From: Tanypteryx hageni
Lineage: Eukaryota; Arthropoda; Insecta; Odonata; Petaluridae
Reading direction: 5' to 3'
Length of the DNA: 64,000 bases
Assembly: GCA_028673005.1 (NCBI GenBank)
Contig: CM054115.1
Span: forward strand, 2,356,001 to 2,420,000
Below, piece by piece: positions 11,456 to 22,106 of the stretch. A model generated the notes under the pieces. The model made no database searches. It was not told where the DNA came from and was given only the letters and a program-made list of their open reading frames with translations. The stretch's first letter is position 1. Each line of letters begins with the position of its first letter. Position numbers and translations under genes: made by a program.

Positions 11456-11644
11456 TTCTAGGATGGTCTTTACCCAAGCCCCATACTCTTTGTCAAATGG
11501 GACCTTCACAGGCAGTCTTGGATCAAAGGCACCCCAAGTATGGTATTTTGGCAGTGTCATTTTCTCTGTTGGAGGACTGTTTTTCATCTGCTGCAATCCC
11601 ATGCACCATGGCATAAAACATAGTAAAAGAAAATCTTTTCTCAT
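11405..11644 (-). pseudogene. unrecognised protein-like fragment
   Basis: A minus-strand open frame with balanced composition unlike its AT-rich surroundings, containing TEKMTLPKYHTWGAFDPR followed by LPVKVPFDKEYGAWVKT. It looks protein-derived but I cannot name a family. It has no splice context that would place it in PRKDC. It could be a retropseudogene or a transposon fragment. Confidence 0.3.
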
Positions 11645-11649
11645 TTGAA

Positions 11650-12236
11650 CCTATTGGATTAATACCAGAATTTGCAACTTATATTAAAACATGTTATTAA
11701 CTGCGGATAGCACAAGAGCCAAGGAAATACACACCAATTTCATGGTGCCTGTTGGAGGAATCACCAGATGGGCAATGCAGGCCTTCCACCTGAGATTCAA
11801 TGTTTATGTTTGAGCTTCATGTATGAAAATGCATAAGTTATGCTTAGAACTCCCATAAATTCCTTAATAGTTTAACAAAATACTGATACCTAGCTTGATC
11901 TCAAAGTGAGATTTTTTGTAAAAAATATCTATCTTAAAATCAATGTTTGCAAAATAACTTTGGTATTTTCTTATGAATTATTTTATTTTCCCATATTCAA
12001 TTAATTCTACAACTTATTGGCCTCTTCAATACACCATATTATTTCTTTATGACTGGGTGCACAGGTCGGTCTATGAAATTCAAGTCAATATTAGACAACA
12101 TTTTTTCCAGAAAAAAGTGTCTTATAGGCTAGCAAACGTGGTAATTAAAACATTAATAATTATTTTAACATCACAGACAATTTTTCTGTTTTTCATATGC
12201 AAATTTTTGTAACTCCCATTTTTATTCTCTTTCAAG
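11650..12236. other. intronic DNA upstream of PRKDC exon
   Basis: AT-rich sequence with no gene or repeat recognised. It ends in a pyrimidine-rich tract and the acceptor TTTCAAG before 12237. Confidence 0.6.
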
Positions 12237-12437
12237 GTTACTGTGATGTCCTCATTGAGGAAGCCTATTTGCATCACCATCTTGGGATCAGATGGCAAAG
12301 AGCATAAGTATCTTGTTAAATATGGTGAAGACCTTCGTCTTGATCAGAGGATTGGGCAAATATTTGGACTTATGAACAAGTCTCTAGCTGAGGACCCATC
12401 TGGTAAAGAGAGAGACCTCAAAATAAGCACTTATCAG
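12237..12437 (+). CDS. PRKDC: PRKDC exon: start of kinase domain (N-lobe)
   Basis: Encodes 67 residues of the DNA-dependent protein kinase catalytic subunit, the PIKK that is activated by Ku at DNA double-strand breaks in non-homologous end joining. It begins V-T-V-M-S-S-L-R-K-P and contains YLVKYGEDLRLDQR, the PIKK block with the ATP-contacting lysine and the conserved G-E-D-L-R, followed by IGQIFGLMN. The borders are a TTTCAAG acceptor and a CAG|GTAACT donor. The exon is 201 bp, phase 0 at both ends, and ends at STYQ. The next exon resumes with VIPMT, as expected for DNA-PKcs. No stops occur. The match is distinctly to DNA-PKcs rather than ATM, ATR, mTOR or SMG1. Confidence 0.9.
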
Positions 12438-13246
12438 GTAACTAATTTGATCCTAAAATTACCAGTATCCAATGAGTATATAGTTATATTGTATTAGTTT
12501 GGTTGAAATTAAAATTTTATCTTTTAGAATAATTTTTCATAATAACCACCTCCTTTCTTCTCAATCATACTAATGCATTCCTGTCTATTGGTGAATTTTT
12601 AAAACCTCAAAATGGCCTTATTTTTAAGGGTTCATCTTATACACTAGATGATATTGTAAAGGGAGCTAAGCTGCTTAATAGTTATAAACAAATTTAGTAT
12701 TTTGAATTTATGTTAAAGAAGACAACGAAATGAGTATACAGACCTTCCCTGGGTTAGGCAAGACTCAAATTATGCAAATCCGACTTAACGTAAAAACCTA
12801 TCAAAATAAATTTTTTAAATCCATAACTTCTGAATTAAGGAAATTTGCTTGCAAGACAAAACATTTCAGGATTATAGGTCAAATGTTGAATGAAGTTTAA
12901 ACATGTCAATTTATTTTTAATTCAGCCAAATTTACAGAATATTTAATTCTTAAGAGAAATTTAATTAAATTAATTTAAATTTCATTGCATATCATTGCAT
13001 GTTACGGTCTTCTTCCTCACATAGCATCAGTGTGTTCTGCAGCATCTTCATCTCTTGTTGTGTTGATGGTGCGTAGCTCATGTTTTTTTCCCAAAATACG
13101 TCCTTGGCCCCCACAATCATGGCTGATAAGTGTAAAAGTTATTCTAAAGGTGCTAGTGCTATGAAGAAGAGACAAACGATTATGCTTGAGGAGTAGAGTA
13201 GATCTGTAGAGTGCCATCAAAATACATAATATGACAAACATATACA
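12438..13246. other. start of 29.8-kb PRKDC intron, no gene recognised
   Basis: AT-rich intronic sequence. The minus-strand open frame at 13017-13250 has no recognisable motif and runs toward a transposon end. Confidence 0.6.
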
Positions 13247-14005
13247 CCATGTTGTCCCGAATATAACACGGTTTTTTTCCAAAAAATTAAATTTTAAAAG
13301 TAGCCCCCGTATTATATTCGAATACTAGTGATTTTAAAAGATCGTAAAATCACGTTTTGAAAAATCACCGTACATTCTGCACATCTGTTTACGAGATACA
13401 TGATACTTGTTACATTGTAGACACAATAGCCTTACATTACACTGTACTTGAAAAACATCCGAGACGAGAATAGATCAAGTTCAATCGGTGGCTGAATCCC
13501 TCAATAGTCATTGCATTGAATCTATAACTGCATCAGCATATTCTTTATAACTACCTTTTTACCCATCCGTTTTTTTAACATTGGGTGACAAAAAGGGTGT
13601 TGATCATGTTGAGAAAAAGGTTCTTCCAAACCCCAGGTTAACAGAAGAATCCGACGAAGTTATCATATAAATTTTAAAATAGTCGTAGCTAAATCGGTGT
13701 TGTTAAAATCCACTGGAAATGAGAAATCAAGCATAACTGTTATGCTTGCAGTCACGGCCGATGGGCGAAAACTGACACCCTACGTAATTTTAAATCGTAT
13801 AAGGATGCCAAAGGAAAAGTTACTGTCAGATGTAATATATCACATGCAGGAGAAGGGGTGGATGAATGAGCAACTTGTGTTAGATTGGGTGAAGATTGTT
13901 TGGGGTCGCGTTGTATTCGAGGTTTAGTTTTTTCTTGAAAAACTTTCCAAAAATCTTAGGGTCGCATTATATTTGAGGTCGCTTTATATTCTGGACAATA
14001 CGGTA
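13247..14005 (+). mobile_element. pogo-like transposon relic
   Basis: The left end is CCATGTTGTCCCGAATATAA (13247). The right end, read on the other strand, is TACCGTATTGTCCAGAATAT ending at 14005, including TA. The two ends form imperfect inverted repeats. Inside is a decayed transposase fragment (13697-13927). The first 250 bp recur in inverted orientation at 47000-47254. The left TA is altered, consistent with age. Confidence 0.7.
13697..13927 (+). pseudogene. pogo/Tigger-type DDE transposase fragment
   Basis: Contains TGNEKSSITVMLAVTADGRK and KEKLLSDVIYHMQEKGWMNE. This is the stretch after the first catalytic Asp in pogo/CENP-B-type DDE_1 transposases. The frames before and after it are broken and only about 75 residues remain. 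The ends of the surrounding 759-bp element suggest an internally deleted copy. Confidence 0.7.
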
Positions 14006-14329
14006 CTTATGGTAATATCTGACATAAGTAAAATTCAACTTATGAATAGGCTTGCAGAACCGAACCCTTACGTAAGTTGGGAGCTTTCTGTACTCAGGTA
14101 ATGTAACCCAATCAGAGCTATCACTTTACTGGAGATAAAGGTAGTTTTGGTTTAATTTGTGTGATATTCATCCCAAAAAAATGATTTGTTTTCAGAGGAT
14201 GTGGAGTAAAATAAATATAATTTTTCATAAGATGCCCAGTTTATGAGAAAATTTTGACTTAAGGTTTTTTATTGGATAGCTGTGGATGCATTCATTTTAA
14301 CTTTGTATATTTGAAACCTACTGCTGAAA
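14006..14329. other. intronic DNA, nothing recognised
   Basis: AT-rich stretch between the pogo relic and the LINE; no coding or repeat structure is seen. Confidence 0.5.
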
Positions 14330-15241
14330 TATATGCCATCAATCAAGATCTCCCTGCAAGGTGCTGTGTCGACCTGGAATGTAATTATGAAATTGTGTGG
14401 ACTGGGATGTGTTGACATCAAATCCATATACAACCCCTCATTGCGCAAAGACAAACTATTCATCAGTTGTTTTTACCATCCCCCTGGCAGCCCTATATCC
14501 GTTCTCAAAAAATGTTTTGAATCGGTGGTGCGCACATGCTCTCTGGGTAAAATTCTTCTTTTTGGGGATTATAATTTATCCATAAACTGGGCTTCACCGA
14601 CCATTGGAATCGGCAATGATCCACATAATGAGTTTTTCCTCAAACATTTTATTAACAAACTTGGGCTTTTACTGTGTAACTCATAACCCACATGAAATAT
14701 GGCAACACTGGATCTCATCCTGTCATCTGTTGAAATCAATGAAGTTTCCGTGGGCAGAAACATTTTTGAGTCCAACTACGAGTCACTGGAATGCCCGCTT
14801 CCCTTTTCTACCCACCAATGGCCATCTTCCCTCCCACCCACCGGGAGAACCATTAAGGCTTGGAACAAAGCAGACTGGCCTACCATAAATCATGTCCTTT
14901 CCCTCTTGCCCTGGGACCTCCTGGAGATCGGTAGCCCTGAGGATGCACTTTCTCTCCTATTTGACATCCTACATAGCATCATTGCCAACCTCATTTCCAT
15001 CTGCAGGACCTCCCAAAACAAATGCCTCTAGGTTTCTCTGGAGACTGCTCTCATCCTTAGAAATTAGCAGGCCACTTGGAAATTGATGAAAACTTTTCAG
15101 AGCATTCACACCCGCAACACATTTGCGGGACTTCTGCGCCTCTCCAGGATACTTCTTCGATGAGATTATGCCACCCATGTCAATACCATCGCCTCCGAGA
15201 TAAAAGACAACTACAAGCGATTTGGAGCCTCATCAATTTAA
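14330..15241 (+). pseudogene. LINE ORF2 relic, 5' half (endonuclease region)
   Basis: A decayed non-LTR retrotransposon endonuclease. Recognisable pieces are CFYHPPGSPISVLKKCFESV and ILLFGDYNLSINW (the GDFN-like motif). Next, in a shifted frame, come TLDLILSSVEINEVSV and further DSNYESLECPLP-like sequence, then a linker with a DNYKR-like / WSLINL block near 15210-15240. The style is CR1/L2-like with several frameshifts. The fragment stops exactly at a TTAA where a piggyBac element begins. The frame continues at 20227 with RRQCTQIPPHMES, so the two fragments are halves of one element. Confidence 0.7.
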
Positions 15242-15525
15242 CCACTTCCCTGACAGGTTTTTGTTCCATTTGTTGGTCCCAAAAAAATCACTTTCTTATT
15301 TTATTTTTCGAATAGCTATAGTTAGATATGTAAAGAAATGTAGTCATTTCTGTTTTGAACATTTTATTTAACTTAATATTTTACTCTTTCTTTACACATA
15401 TTTTCACCTCGTATTACACATTTGTAGTTAACTATTTAATATTAAACTAAAAAAGCAGTAATGAAAATTTTAATACCAAAATTAAATTACACCATATATA
15501 TGCTAAAGATAATTTTCACAGTATC

Positions 15526-15784
15526 TTATATATTTGCTTTAGTATGATAAATATTAAAACATGGTGTTACACACAGCACAATCCTCACAGTAGTATCTGC
15601 TCTCTTTACATATTTGTTTACCCCGTGCATCCTGTTTTCGGGAACACAATGCACATTTTTTTGCCGGTGTCGTATCCCGTCGTCTTCGGCGAGATATTGG
15701 CGAGGTATTTGCATTCCCCCTCAGAGTCGAGCGGCTGCCTCTTAGGAATAAAAGCAAAAAGGGTAGTTTGGCAGAAGAAATCAA
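15526..15784 (-). pseudogene. piggyBac transposase C-terminal zinc-binding segment
   Basis: Minus-strand sequence gives KKCALCSRKQDARGKQICKE, then SRYYCEDCAV. After a frameshift it gives LCVTPCFNIYHTKANI and a stop at 15526. The spaced Cys pairs and the final CF-x-x-YH are typical of the piggyBac C-terminal Cys-rich domain that binds the terminal repeats. It is separated from the preceding transposase sequence (ending near 16185) by about 0.35 kb that does not match the family, so an insertion or rearrangement lies between. Confidence 0.65.
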
Positions 15785-16184
15785 GAAGGCACAGTGGCTT
15801 ATAACAGAGTTTAATGCTGCAAAAATAAGTTACCCGTTTCTCCCTCCAGTCCTTCTCCGATTCCAATCCTCTCTCTCTGGTTATTACATCCCGACTGGTG
15901 CGTGATCCGTCGACTCTTCCTTGGTGCTTTTTTTCTTTTTTCTACCGCAGGGTCCAGGTCCGCTCCATCTCTGTGACACATCCTCCATATCGCATATGTC
16001 TACAGTTCTTATCATGAGGACACCTCATTGGACCAAGCAAAGTCAGCACCGCCCACACACTCAGCCTCCCACTCTATAGGCCGATGATTCACCACACATA
16101 GTCACATCTCAACCAAATACATATTACTCATAAAGTCACATATAATTCCAGCGCATGCTACACCGGGTTTGCCTTCTTTTCAGT

Positions 16185-17690
16185 GGCCGGGATAATTTAA
16201 GGAAAGTGCCTCTCAGTGAGGCGGCGGGGATGTTGTGCCACTGGTGGCCTTCCTGCCCTCGTTGAGACAATACTAGGGTGATACACATCAATTATTTTCT
16301 ATATCAAATCTAGTCTGTAGTCCAAATGTACACTTTTTCCACCTGTTTTACGATAAAGAACAGAAGAATTCCAAATACACAGTTCCAACAAGTGAAAGAA
16401 ATTTTTTATAATATTTTTTCCCCATTTTCTTGGAATAGGGTAATCAGCCAAATGCTGGTCTACTTGGTCCACTCCTCCCATCATGTCATTATAGTCCACC
16501 ATAACCTTTGGCTTCATTGTCACTCTGCCTTTTTTTTCAACCCTCTGCATCTCGTTCTTGTGTATTGAAGACACAGATTCACCTCTTTCTTATCCTTCCA
16601 CCGAAGCACCATTAGTTTGCCTTTCCGATATGCCGGTATCACCTTTTTTGTTTTTTTTTGTTTTCAATGCTGCCGGCATTCCTTTTCTTGTCACACGCAC
16701 AGTTCCATAAGTGTCACAAGACCGATAAACAAGCAAATTGGCCAATTCTGGCAAGGTATAAAAATTATCTGTCATTAGACAATATCCTTTATCTAATAAG
16801 GGTTTCATTAGGGACATCACCACCTGAGATGACATCGGCATATTCTCAAAGTCTTTATCAAGTATGGTACGCTATCCCGTATATATGATTGTTGACCACA
16901 TATATCAACTTTTAGATTCGCAAAAAACAAACGTTTTAATTCCAAACCTCGCCCGTTTTAGGGACAGAAATTGATGCCAACCTAGTCATCCTTTGTACAG
17001 CAAATGGCTTTCATCAATAGTTATGTCTCTTTCTGGTGTATAAAACTTGCAAAACTTTTCCTCTAACATTTGGTAAATGGAATATTTTATTTAATTTAGA
17101 ATTATGATGGGTTTCAGGATAGTACTCGTCATTGTTGCTAAAATGCAAATATTGTCTAATTTTGCAAATCTCCGATAAGACATGGTTTGTCCAAAAATGG
17201 TGTAGAATGTTTTGGTCTTGTTGACCATTAAAATTCCTGTTCTGGCTTTCTCACAATACTTTGCAGCATAATAAGTGCAAAAAACACACGCATTTCAGGA
17301 CCACCAGTGGCACGCCATTGTTCTTTTGAACCAGATCATTTATCACGACTGATTAGCATAGTTATTTGTCTCATATGTAATATAACCAATGAGGTCATCA
17401 TCAAGAAACAGTTCAAAGAACTGAAAAAAACACCATCATCTGGATCAACTTCAAAATTTATCGAAGAATCACCTTCAAAATAGAACCTAGCCAGTGCAGG
17501 AGGAAAAGGGCCTTAATTATCCACTTCACACCACTGTCCTTCTTGCACAGGTTCCTCTGCAACCTCTGAATCGGAGTTGGTCTCTTCTGAGAAACTTGAT
17601 TTTGATCTGGAATCCTAGATATCCGCTTCTTTCACTTCCAGCTCAGAACTGTCATATTCCTTGTCACTTTCCATTATGGAAAGGGTAAAG
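16185..17690 (-). pseudogene. piggyBac transposase relic (main body)
   Basis: An acidic N-terminus lies near 17690-17500. It is followed by PERDITIDES near 17040-17010 (first catalytic Asp), ARFGIKTFVFCESKS, and GYCLMTDNFYTLPELANLL near 16790 (second Asp). Then comes MVDYNDMMGGVDQVDQHL near 16490 (third Asp and partner residues), and finally RRLTERHFP near 16220. This order and spacing match piggyBac/PGBD transposases, which excise and reinsert at TTAA without footprints. At least five stops and frameshifts break it, although all three Asp blocks survive. Confidence 0.8.
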
Positions 17691-17699
17691 TAACAGTTA

Positions 17700-17900
17700 A
17701 ACAGTCAAAACAAAATAATAAAAACAATAATCATAAAGCAACAAAAACAATAATAACAACACAATGAAAACAACAATAACAAATCAACAAAAACAATAAT
17801 AATGAAGCAATTAAAACAATAATAACACAGCAACAAAAACAATAATAATAAAGTAATAAAAACAATAATGGAAAACTCGGAAAAAATCAACAGTGAACAA
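17700..17900. repeat. low-complexity CAA/AAT-rich repeat
   Basis: Irregular repeats of CAACAAAAACAATAATAA-type units inside the piggyBac element, just upstream of the transposase start. They produce an artificial Ile/Leu/Phe-rich open frame on the minus strand (17705-17959). Confidence 0.8.
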
Positions 17901-18004
17901 TGAAAACAGTAACGATATAACAGTGGAATGCAGATGCAAGTGAAGACATGTTTGCTCAAAAGCTCAACGAATAACTAACTCAGATACCACTGCGAAAATA
18001 TGAA

Positions 18005-19282
18005 GCGGTCACAAAAAATCGAGTAACGGTAAATGGACTTGGGAGAGAGAGAGGAATACCCTTAGGATCAGTGACCTGGTAGCGTGGGTCAGTTGGTGTG
18101 TTAGAAGAGAAAATTCCTTCCATTGTCCTTTTCATGGGCCTCGCAGTAAGCCTTCAGTTAGAAGACCCATATTTCAAAACTTATTGAAAACCGAAGGATC
18201 GCCATAAACGAAAAGTGATCACAAAAATTCGAGTAACCGTAAATGGACTTGAGAGAGAGAGAGGAATACCCTTAGGATCAGTGACCTGGCAGTGTGGATC
18301 AGTCGGTTGGTGTGTTAGAAGAGAAAATTCCTTCCCTTGTCCATGTCATGGGCCTCGCAGTAAGCCTTCAGTTAGAAGACCCATATTTCAAAACTTATTG
18401 AAAACCGAAGGATCGCCATAAACGAAAAGTGATCACAAAAATTCGAGTAACCGTAAATGGACTTGAGAGAGAGAGAGGAATACCCTTAGGATCAGTGACC
18501 TGGCAGTGTGGATCAGTCGGTTGGTGTGTTAGAAGAGAAAATTCCTTCCCTTGTCCATGTCATGGGCCTCGCAGTAGGCATTCACTTAGAGACCCATATT
18601 TCGAAACTTATTGAAAACCGAAGGATCGCCATAAACGAAAAGTGATCACAAAAATTCGAGTAACCGTAAATGGACTTGAGAGAGAGAGAGGAATACCCTT
18701 AGGATCAGTGACCTGGCAGTGTGGATCAGTCGGTTGGTGTGTTAGAAGAGAAAATTCCTTCCCTTGTCCATGTCATGGGCCTCGCAGTAAGCCTTCAGTT
18801 AGAAGACCCATATTTCGAAACTTATTGAAAACCGAAGGATCGCCATAAACGAAAAGTGATCACAAAAATTCGAGTAACCGTAAATGGACTTGAGAGAGAG
18901 AGAGGAATACCCTTAGGATCAGTGACCTGGCAGTGTGGATCAGTCGGTTGGTGTGTTAGAAGAGAAAATTCCTTCCCTTGTCCATGTCATGGGCCTCGCA
19001 GTAGGCATTCACTTAGAGACCCATATTTCGAAACTTATTGAAAACCGAAGGATCGCCATAAACGAAAAGTGATCACAAAAATTCGAGTAACCGTAAATGG
19101 ACTTGAGAGAGAGAGAGGAATACCCTTAGGATCAGTGACATGGCAGTGTGGATCAGTCGGTTGGTGTGTTAGAAGAGAAAATTCCTTCCCTTGTCCATGT
19201 CATGGGCCTCGCAGTAGGCATTCACTTAGAGACCCATATTTCGAAACTTATTGAAAACCGAAGGATCGCCATAAACGAAAAG
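18005..19282. repeat. 214-bp satellite-like tandem array, six units
   Basis: Five nearly identical units start at 18215, 18429, 18642, 18856 and 19069 (spacing 214, 213, 214, 213), preceded by a diverged 210-bp unit at 18005. Each begins GTGATCACAAAAATTCGAG and contains (GA)n and a CATGTCATGGGCCTCGCAG block. Two subtypes alternate. Type A has GTAAGCCTTCAGTTAGAAGA (units at 18005, 18215, 18642). Type B has GTAGGCATTCACTTAGAGA (18429, 18856, 19069). The high identity implies recent expansion or gene conversion, in contrast to the decayed transposase beside it. Each unit is largely open in one frame, but this is a by-product of repetition. Confidence 0.95.
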
Positions 19283-20094
19283 ATCCTGATTCCAGAGAAA
19301 ATAGTAAAAGCGCCAAGGGATGCATGTTTAGTTTTATTTATGAAATGGTCTGTACATGGAAAGGCCCTCTCATATGTTATAAAAAATATTTAGATGCTAA
19401 CAAAATAAAATCATACCGATTATTATATTATTCTCCTTCATTTGCTTACTCATTTTCATTACAAACTGTTGTATAGAATCAGAAATTGTTTTACGCAATA
19501 GAAAATTATTTTATGCAATAGGACATATTTTTACATTTATTGGCAGCACTAAATGTAATCATAATCCATTTGAAATTTTGATTTCTCAATATGATATTCC
19601 TTTTTGCAAAACTACCAAATAAAGAAAACTCATTTGGCAGAAGGGAAGTTATAACATGTGCATGAACAACTGGCATATGGATGGACAAATAGATGTATAG
19701 AACAAAGACAATAGGTAAAACACATCTGAAAAGAAAATAAGTTATAGCTAGTAATAATAAAAAAACACTTTCAAAAATTTTATCACTCACTACTGTGGAT
19801 GTTTTGAAAATACAATACAACTTCAGTTATACATTATGCAATTATATGTTTTTCGCAGTTATACATATTTTTTGAATGGTCCAACTTTTGCAAACTCAAT
19901 TCCCATATATGTTTTAATGTTTTATTCACGTATATGTTTATTTTCATTCCACTTCTACGATGTATAAATGAGGTATTATATTTTGCATATGTACATTTAT
20001 GATAAAATAATTCTGTCATCCTTAAAAATACCACTAAGAATCTTGAAATCCAGCACCCACATGTCCTTTTGTGGTGAAAATGTGAACTTCTAGC

Positions 20095-20210
20095 AGCTAC
20101 CGAGTAAACTCGGCCAGAACAGATTTCAAGAGGAAAAAGAGGCATATGACGAGTTAACTCGTCCACGTCAGAATTTGTGCATCTTTGTTGGACAAGTTAA
20201 CTCGGCCATA
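20095..20210. repeat. subterminal palindromic motifs at the piggyBac right end
   Basis: Three related palindromic motifs lie within about 110 bp of the right terminus: CCGAGTAAACTCGG (20099), the perfect palindrome GACGAGTTAACTCGTC (20148-20163), and GACAAGTTAACTCGGCC (near 20191). They may be transposase-binding sites or insertion-like remnants. Confidence 0.7.
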
Positions 20211-20222
20211 TCAGGTAAGTGG

Positions 20223-20600
20223 TTAAGAAGACAATGTACTCAGATTCCTCCCCACATGGAATCCTGCTCCATTTCATGCTCCAAGGATGCCCATGCTTTT
20301 CAACAATTATTTCTCCTCCAACTTCGCCTCAATCCCTCCTCCCATTAAGTCCATCTGTACCCAATCCCTCTCATTTATCATGACCATTCCTCATGAGGTT
20401 CATAGCCTACTTGCATCTCTCCCCAAAAACAAAGCCACCAGTCCAGATAACATTTGTCCCCTTTTCCTTCATAATACTGCAAGCATCATGTTCCAACCAA
20501 TCTCCAAGGTTTTTAATAGGCTTTTCTCTAGTGGCACCTTTCCTGCAATGTGAAAGACAGCCAATGTCTCTCCCATTTTGAAATGTGGTCTCAAGCCTTC
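20223..20600 (+). pseudogene. LINE ORF2 relic, 3' half (start of RT)
   Basis: Continues the LINE interrupted at 15241. It has RRQCTQIPPHMES, then in shifted frames AFNNYFSSNFASIPP-like sequence, LLASLPKNKATSPDNICPLF (RT motif corresponding to G/S-x-D-x-I), and VFNRLFSSGTFPAM with KTANVSPILK. The remainder of the RT is missing: recognisable coding ends near 20600 in an AT-rich degenerate stretch. Confidence 0.7.
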
Positions 20601-20924
20601 CCAGACATTTTTCCTAAAATAATTCCTTATGCTTAAATTTCCTAAAATCCCATTTTACTAATGGTAATTTCCTAATGACCATTTTTTTTCTAAAATACAT
20701 ATTTCAGAAAATAATTTTCTTAATTCATAATTCCTATACCAATTTTCCTAAACTTATTGTAAGGCAGAGTAAGAGTTGACTTAAGAAATAAGATCAACAC
20801 TTGTTCACTGAGAGCCAAAAAGAAATTTTATTTAATGGCACATCATGTTATCTCATAATATATGTTATAAATTAATGTTGTGGCCTATGGTCCAGAGGTA
20901 ATCTAGGTATCTATTGTAATCTCT
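20601..20924. other. AT-rich degenerate sequence
   Basis: Contains several loosely repeated CCTAAAAT / TTTCCTAA phrases (20610-20760). No gene is seen. Confidence 0.5.
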
Positions 20925-21545
20925 TTAGTTTTCATATTGAAGTGTCACTGCCCTTAGCCTTTTCTGCACATTCACCCACTGCTTTTTAGGTTTCACTCTG
21001 ACTGCTTTTCTCAATGCAAATTCTACAAGTGTGGTTTCAATGTCTGCCCGTTTTTTCTGGAGCTCACCCAGAGCACTATATAAATTGGGATGATGTTTGC
21101 CCACTAGAAATTTAAATCTGTTATGCCATCCCTTGCTAATGTTGTTTGTTCTGTGTACATTCTGCCTAGTTGCGTCATACTAGTTCCACTGCCCAAAAGG
21201 GTAACAGGGTAGAACCGCCCTCCTTTGACCTCTTGCTCTTCTTCCTACCACATACATTTCCTCAAAATAATCAAAACTGATAATGAACTCTTCTTGCACA
21301 TACTCCCTTAGCTGTTCAAAAGTCTCGCGGACTTTCTCCATCCGGACAAAAACTAGGGCAAGCAGCATGTGTGTTGAAATTTTGACTTCCTGATCTATAG
21401 GATCGTTGAATGCTCTCTGAAGGTCCTCAGGTTGAATCCTTCTGTACACTGACTGTACAAGATGGAATAAGTAGCAACTAATGCAGGCATCTGGCAACAC
21501 ATCAACAGCACTGTTTATAATGGCTTTCTCAAAATCCATCATTAT
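20925..21545 (-). pseudogene. MULE transposase C-terminal relic
   Basis: Minus-strand reading gives RIMMDFEKAIINSAVDVLPD (catalytic Asp block D-F-E-x-A), CISCYLFHLVQSVYRRIQ (the C-x-F-H-x-x-Q-x motif), and NDPIDQEVKISTHMLLALVF. After a gap comes RTNNISKGWHNRFKFLVGKH, the TNN-x-x-x-GWH signature, and the C-terminal KKQWVNVQKRLRAV. This is an animal MULE transposase. The 5' part is absent: an RTE fragment starts about 35 bp upstream of the DFEKA codons, and no MULE sequence was found beyond it. Confidence 0.8.
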
Positions 21546-21578
21546 CCTTTCTGGGGAAATGATATCTACTCAATATGA

Positions 21579-22106
21579 CCTTGGAAGCATCATAACACGA
21601 GAAGCAAAATGTACGGATGAGATCAGAACTAGAATAGGAAAAGCAAAAGTGGCTTTCAGGAGAAAGAAACAACTACTTCAGGGAATATAAGGGAAGATAT
21701 CCGCAAGAAGTTGATAAAATGCTATGTATGGAGTATAGCATTGTATGGGGCAGAAAAATGGACGCTAAGGAAAAATGACATCAAATACTTGGAAAGCTTT
21801 GAAATGTGGACTTGGAGGAGAATGTTGAAGATAAAATGGACAGATAGGATGAAAAACGATGAAGTGCTACATAGAATAGGAGAGAAGCGAATGATTATAC
21901 AGACTATCAGAAAGAGGAAGGCTAACTGGGTTGGACATTACCTCAGGAGAGAGAGTATGATTAAAGATGTGTTAGAAGGAAAATTTCAGCTGATAGATGA
22001 TTTCAAAGGGAAAGAGAGTTATCAAGATATGAAGAGGACAGCAGAAAATAGGAATATATGGAGAACCAGGTTTAACCAAGAATAATCATGGACAAAAATG
22101 ATGATA
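21579..22106 (+). mobile_element. RTE-type LINE, copy 2 (5'-truncated)
   Basis: A short 3' fragment of the same family as 4235-8152, beginning at the thumb-domain phrase corresponding to 6828 and ending with TGATGATA. It encodes KCYVWSIALYGAEKWTL, LESFEMWTWRRMLKIKWTDR and KANWVGHYLRRESM. Compared with copy 1 it has a one-base deletion near 21676 and a 33-bp in-frame deletion near 21982. It shows the pre-insertion sequence of the solo LTR site. Severe 5' truncation is typical of target-primed reverse transcription. Confidence 0.9.

Larger units (their letters stand above)
15242..20222. mobile_element. piggyBac element, 4,981 bp, inserted in a LINE
   Basis: Flanked by TTAA on both sides (15238-15241 and 20223-20226), the piggyBac-specific target site. 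The left end reads CCACTTCCCTGACAGG and the right end, on the other strand, CCACTTACCTGATATGG, forming inverted repeats. It carries decayed transposase on the minus strand (about 15526-17690) with three recognisable catalytic Asp blocks. The region upstream of the transposase holds a 214-bp satellite array (18005-19282) and palindromic subterminal motifs near the right end (20099-20210). The LINE on either side rejoins in frame across a single TTAA. Confidence 0.8.

Noticed and set aside
18005..19282. CRISPR-like regular array
   Set aside because: Unit is 214 bp with no short-repeat/unique-spacer pattern, and the genome is eukaryotic. It is a satellite.
18215..19393. Six similar 61-81 residue open frames
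   Set aside because: They are one frame of the 214-bp satellite unit repeated. No start context, no conservation beyond the DNA repeat and no known domain.
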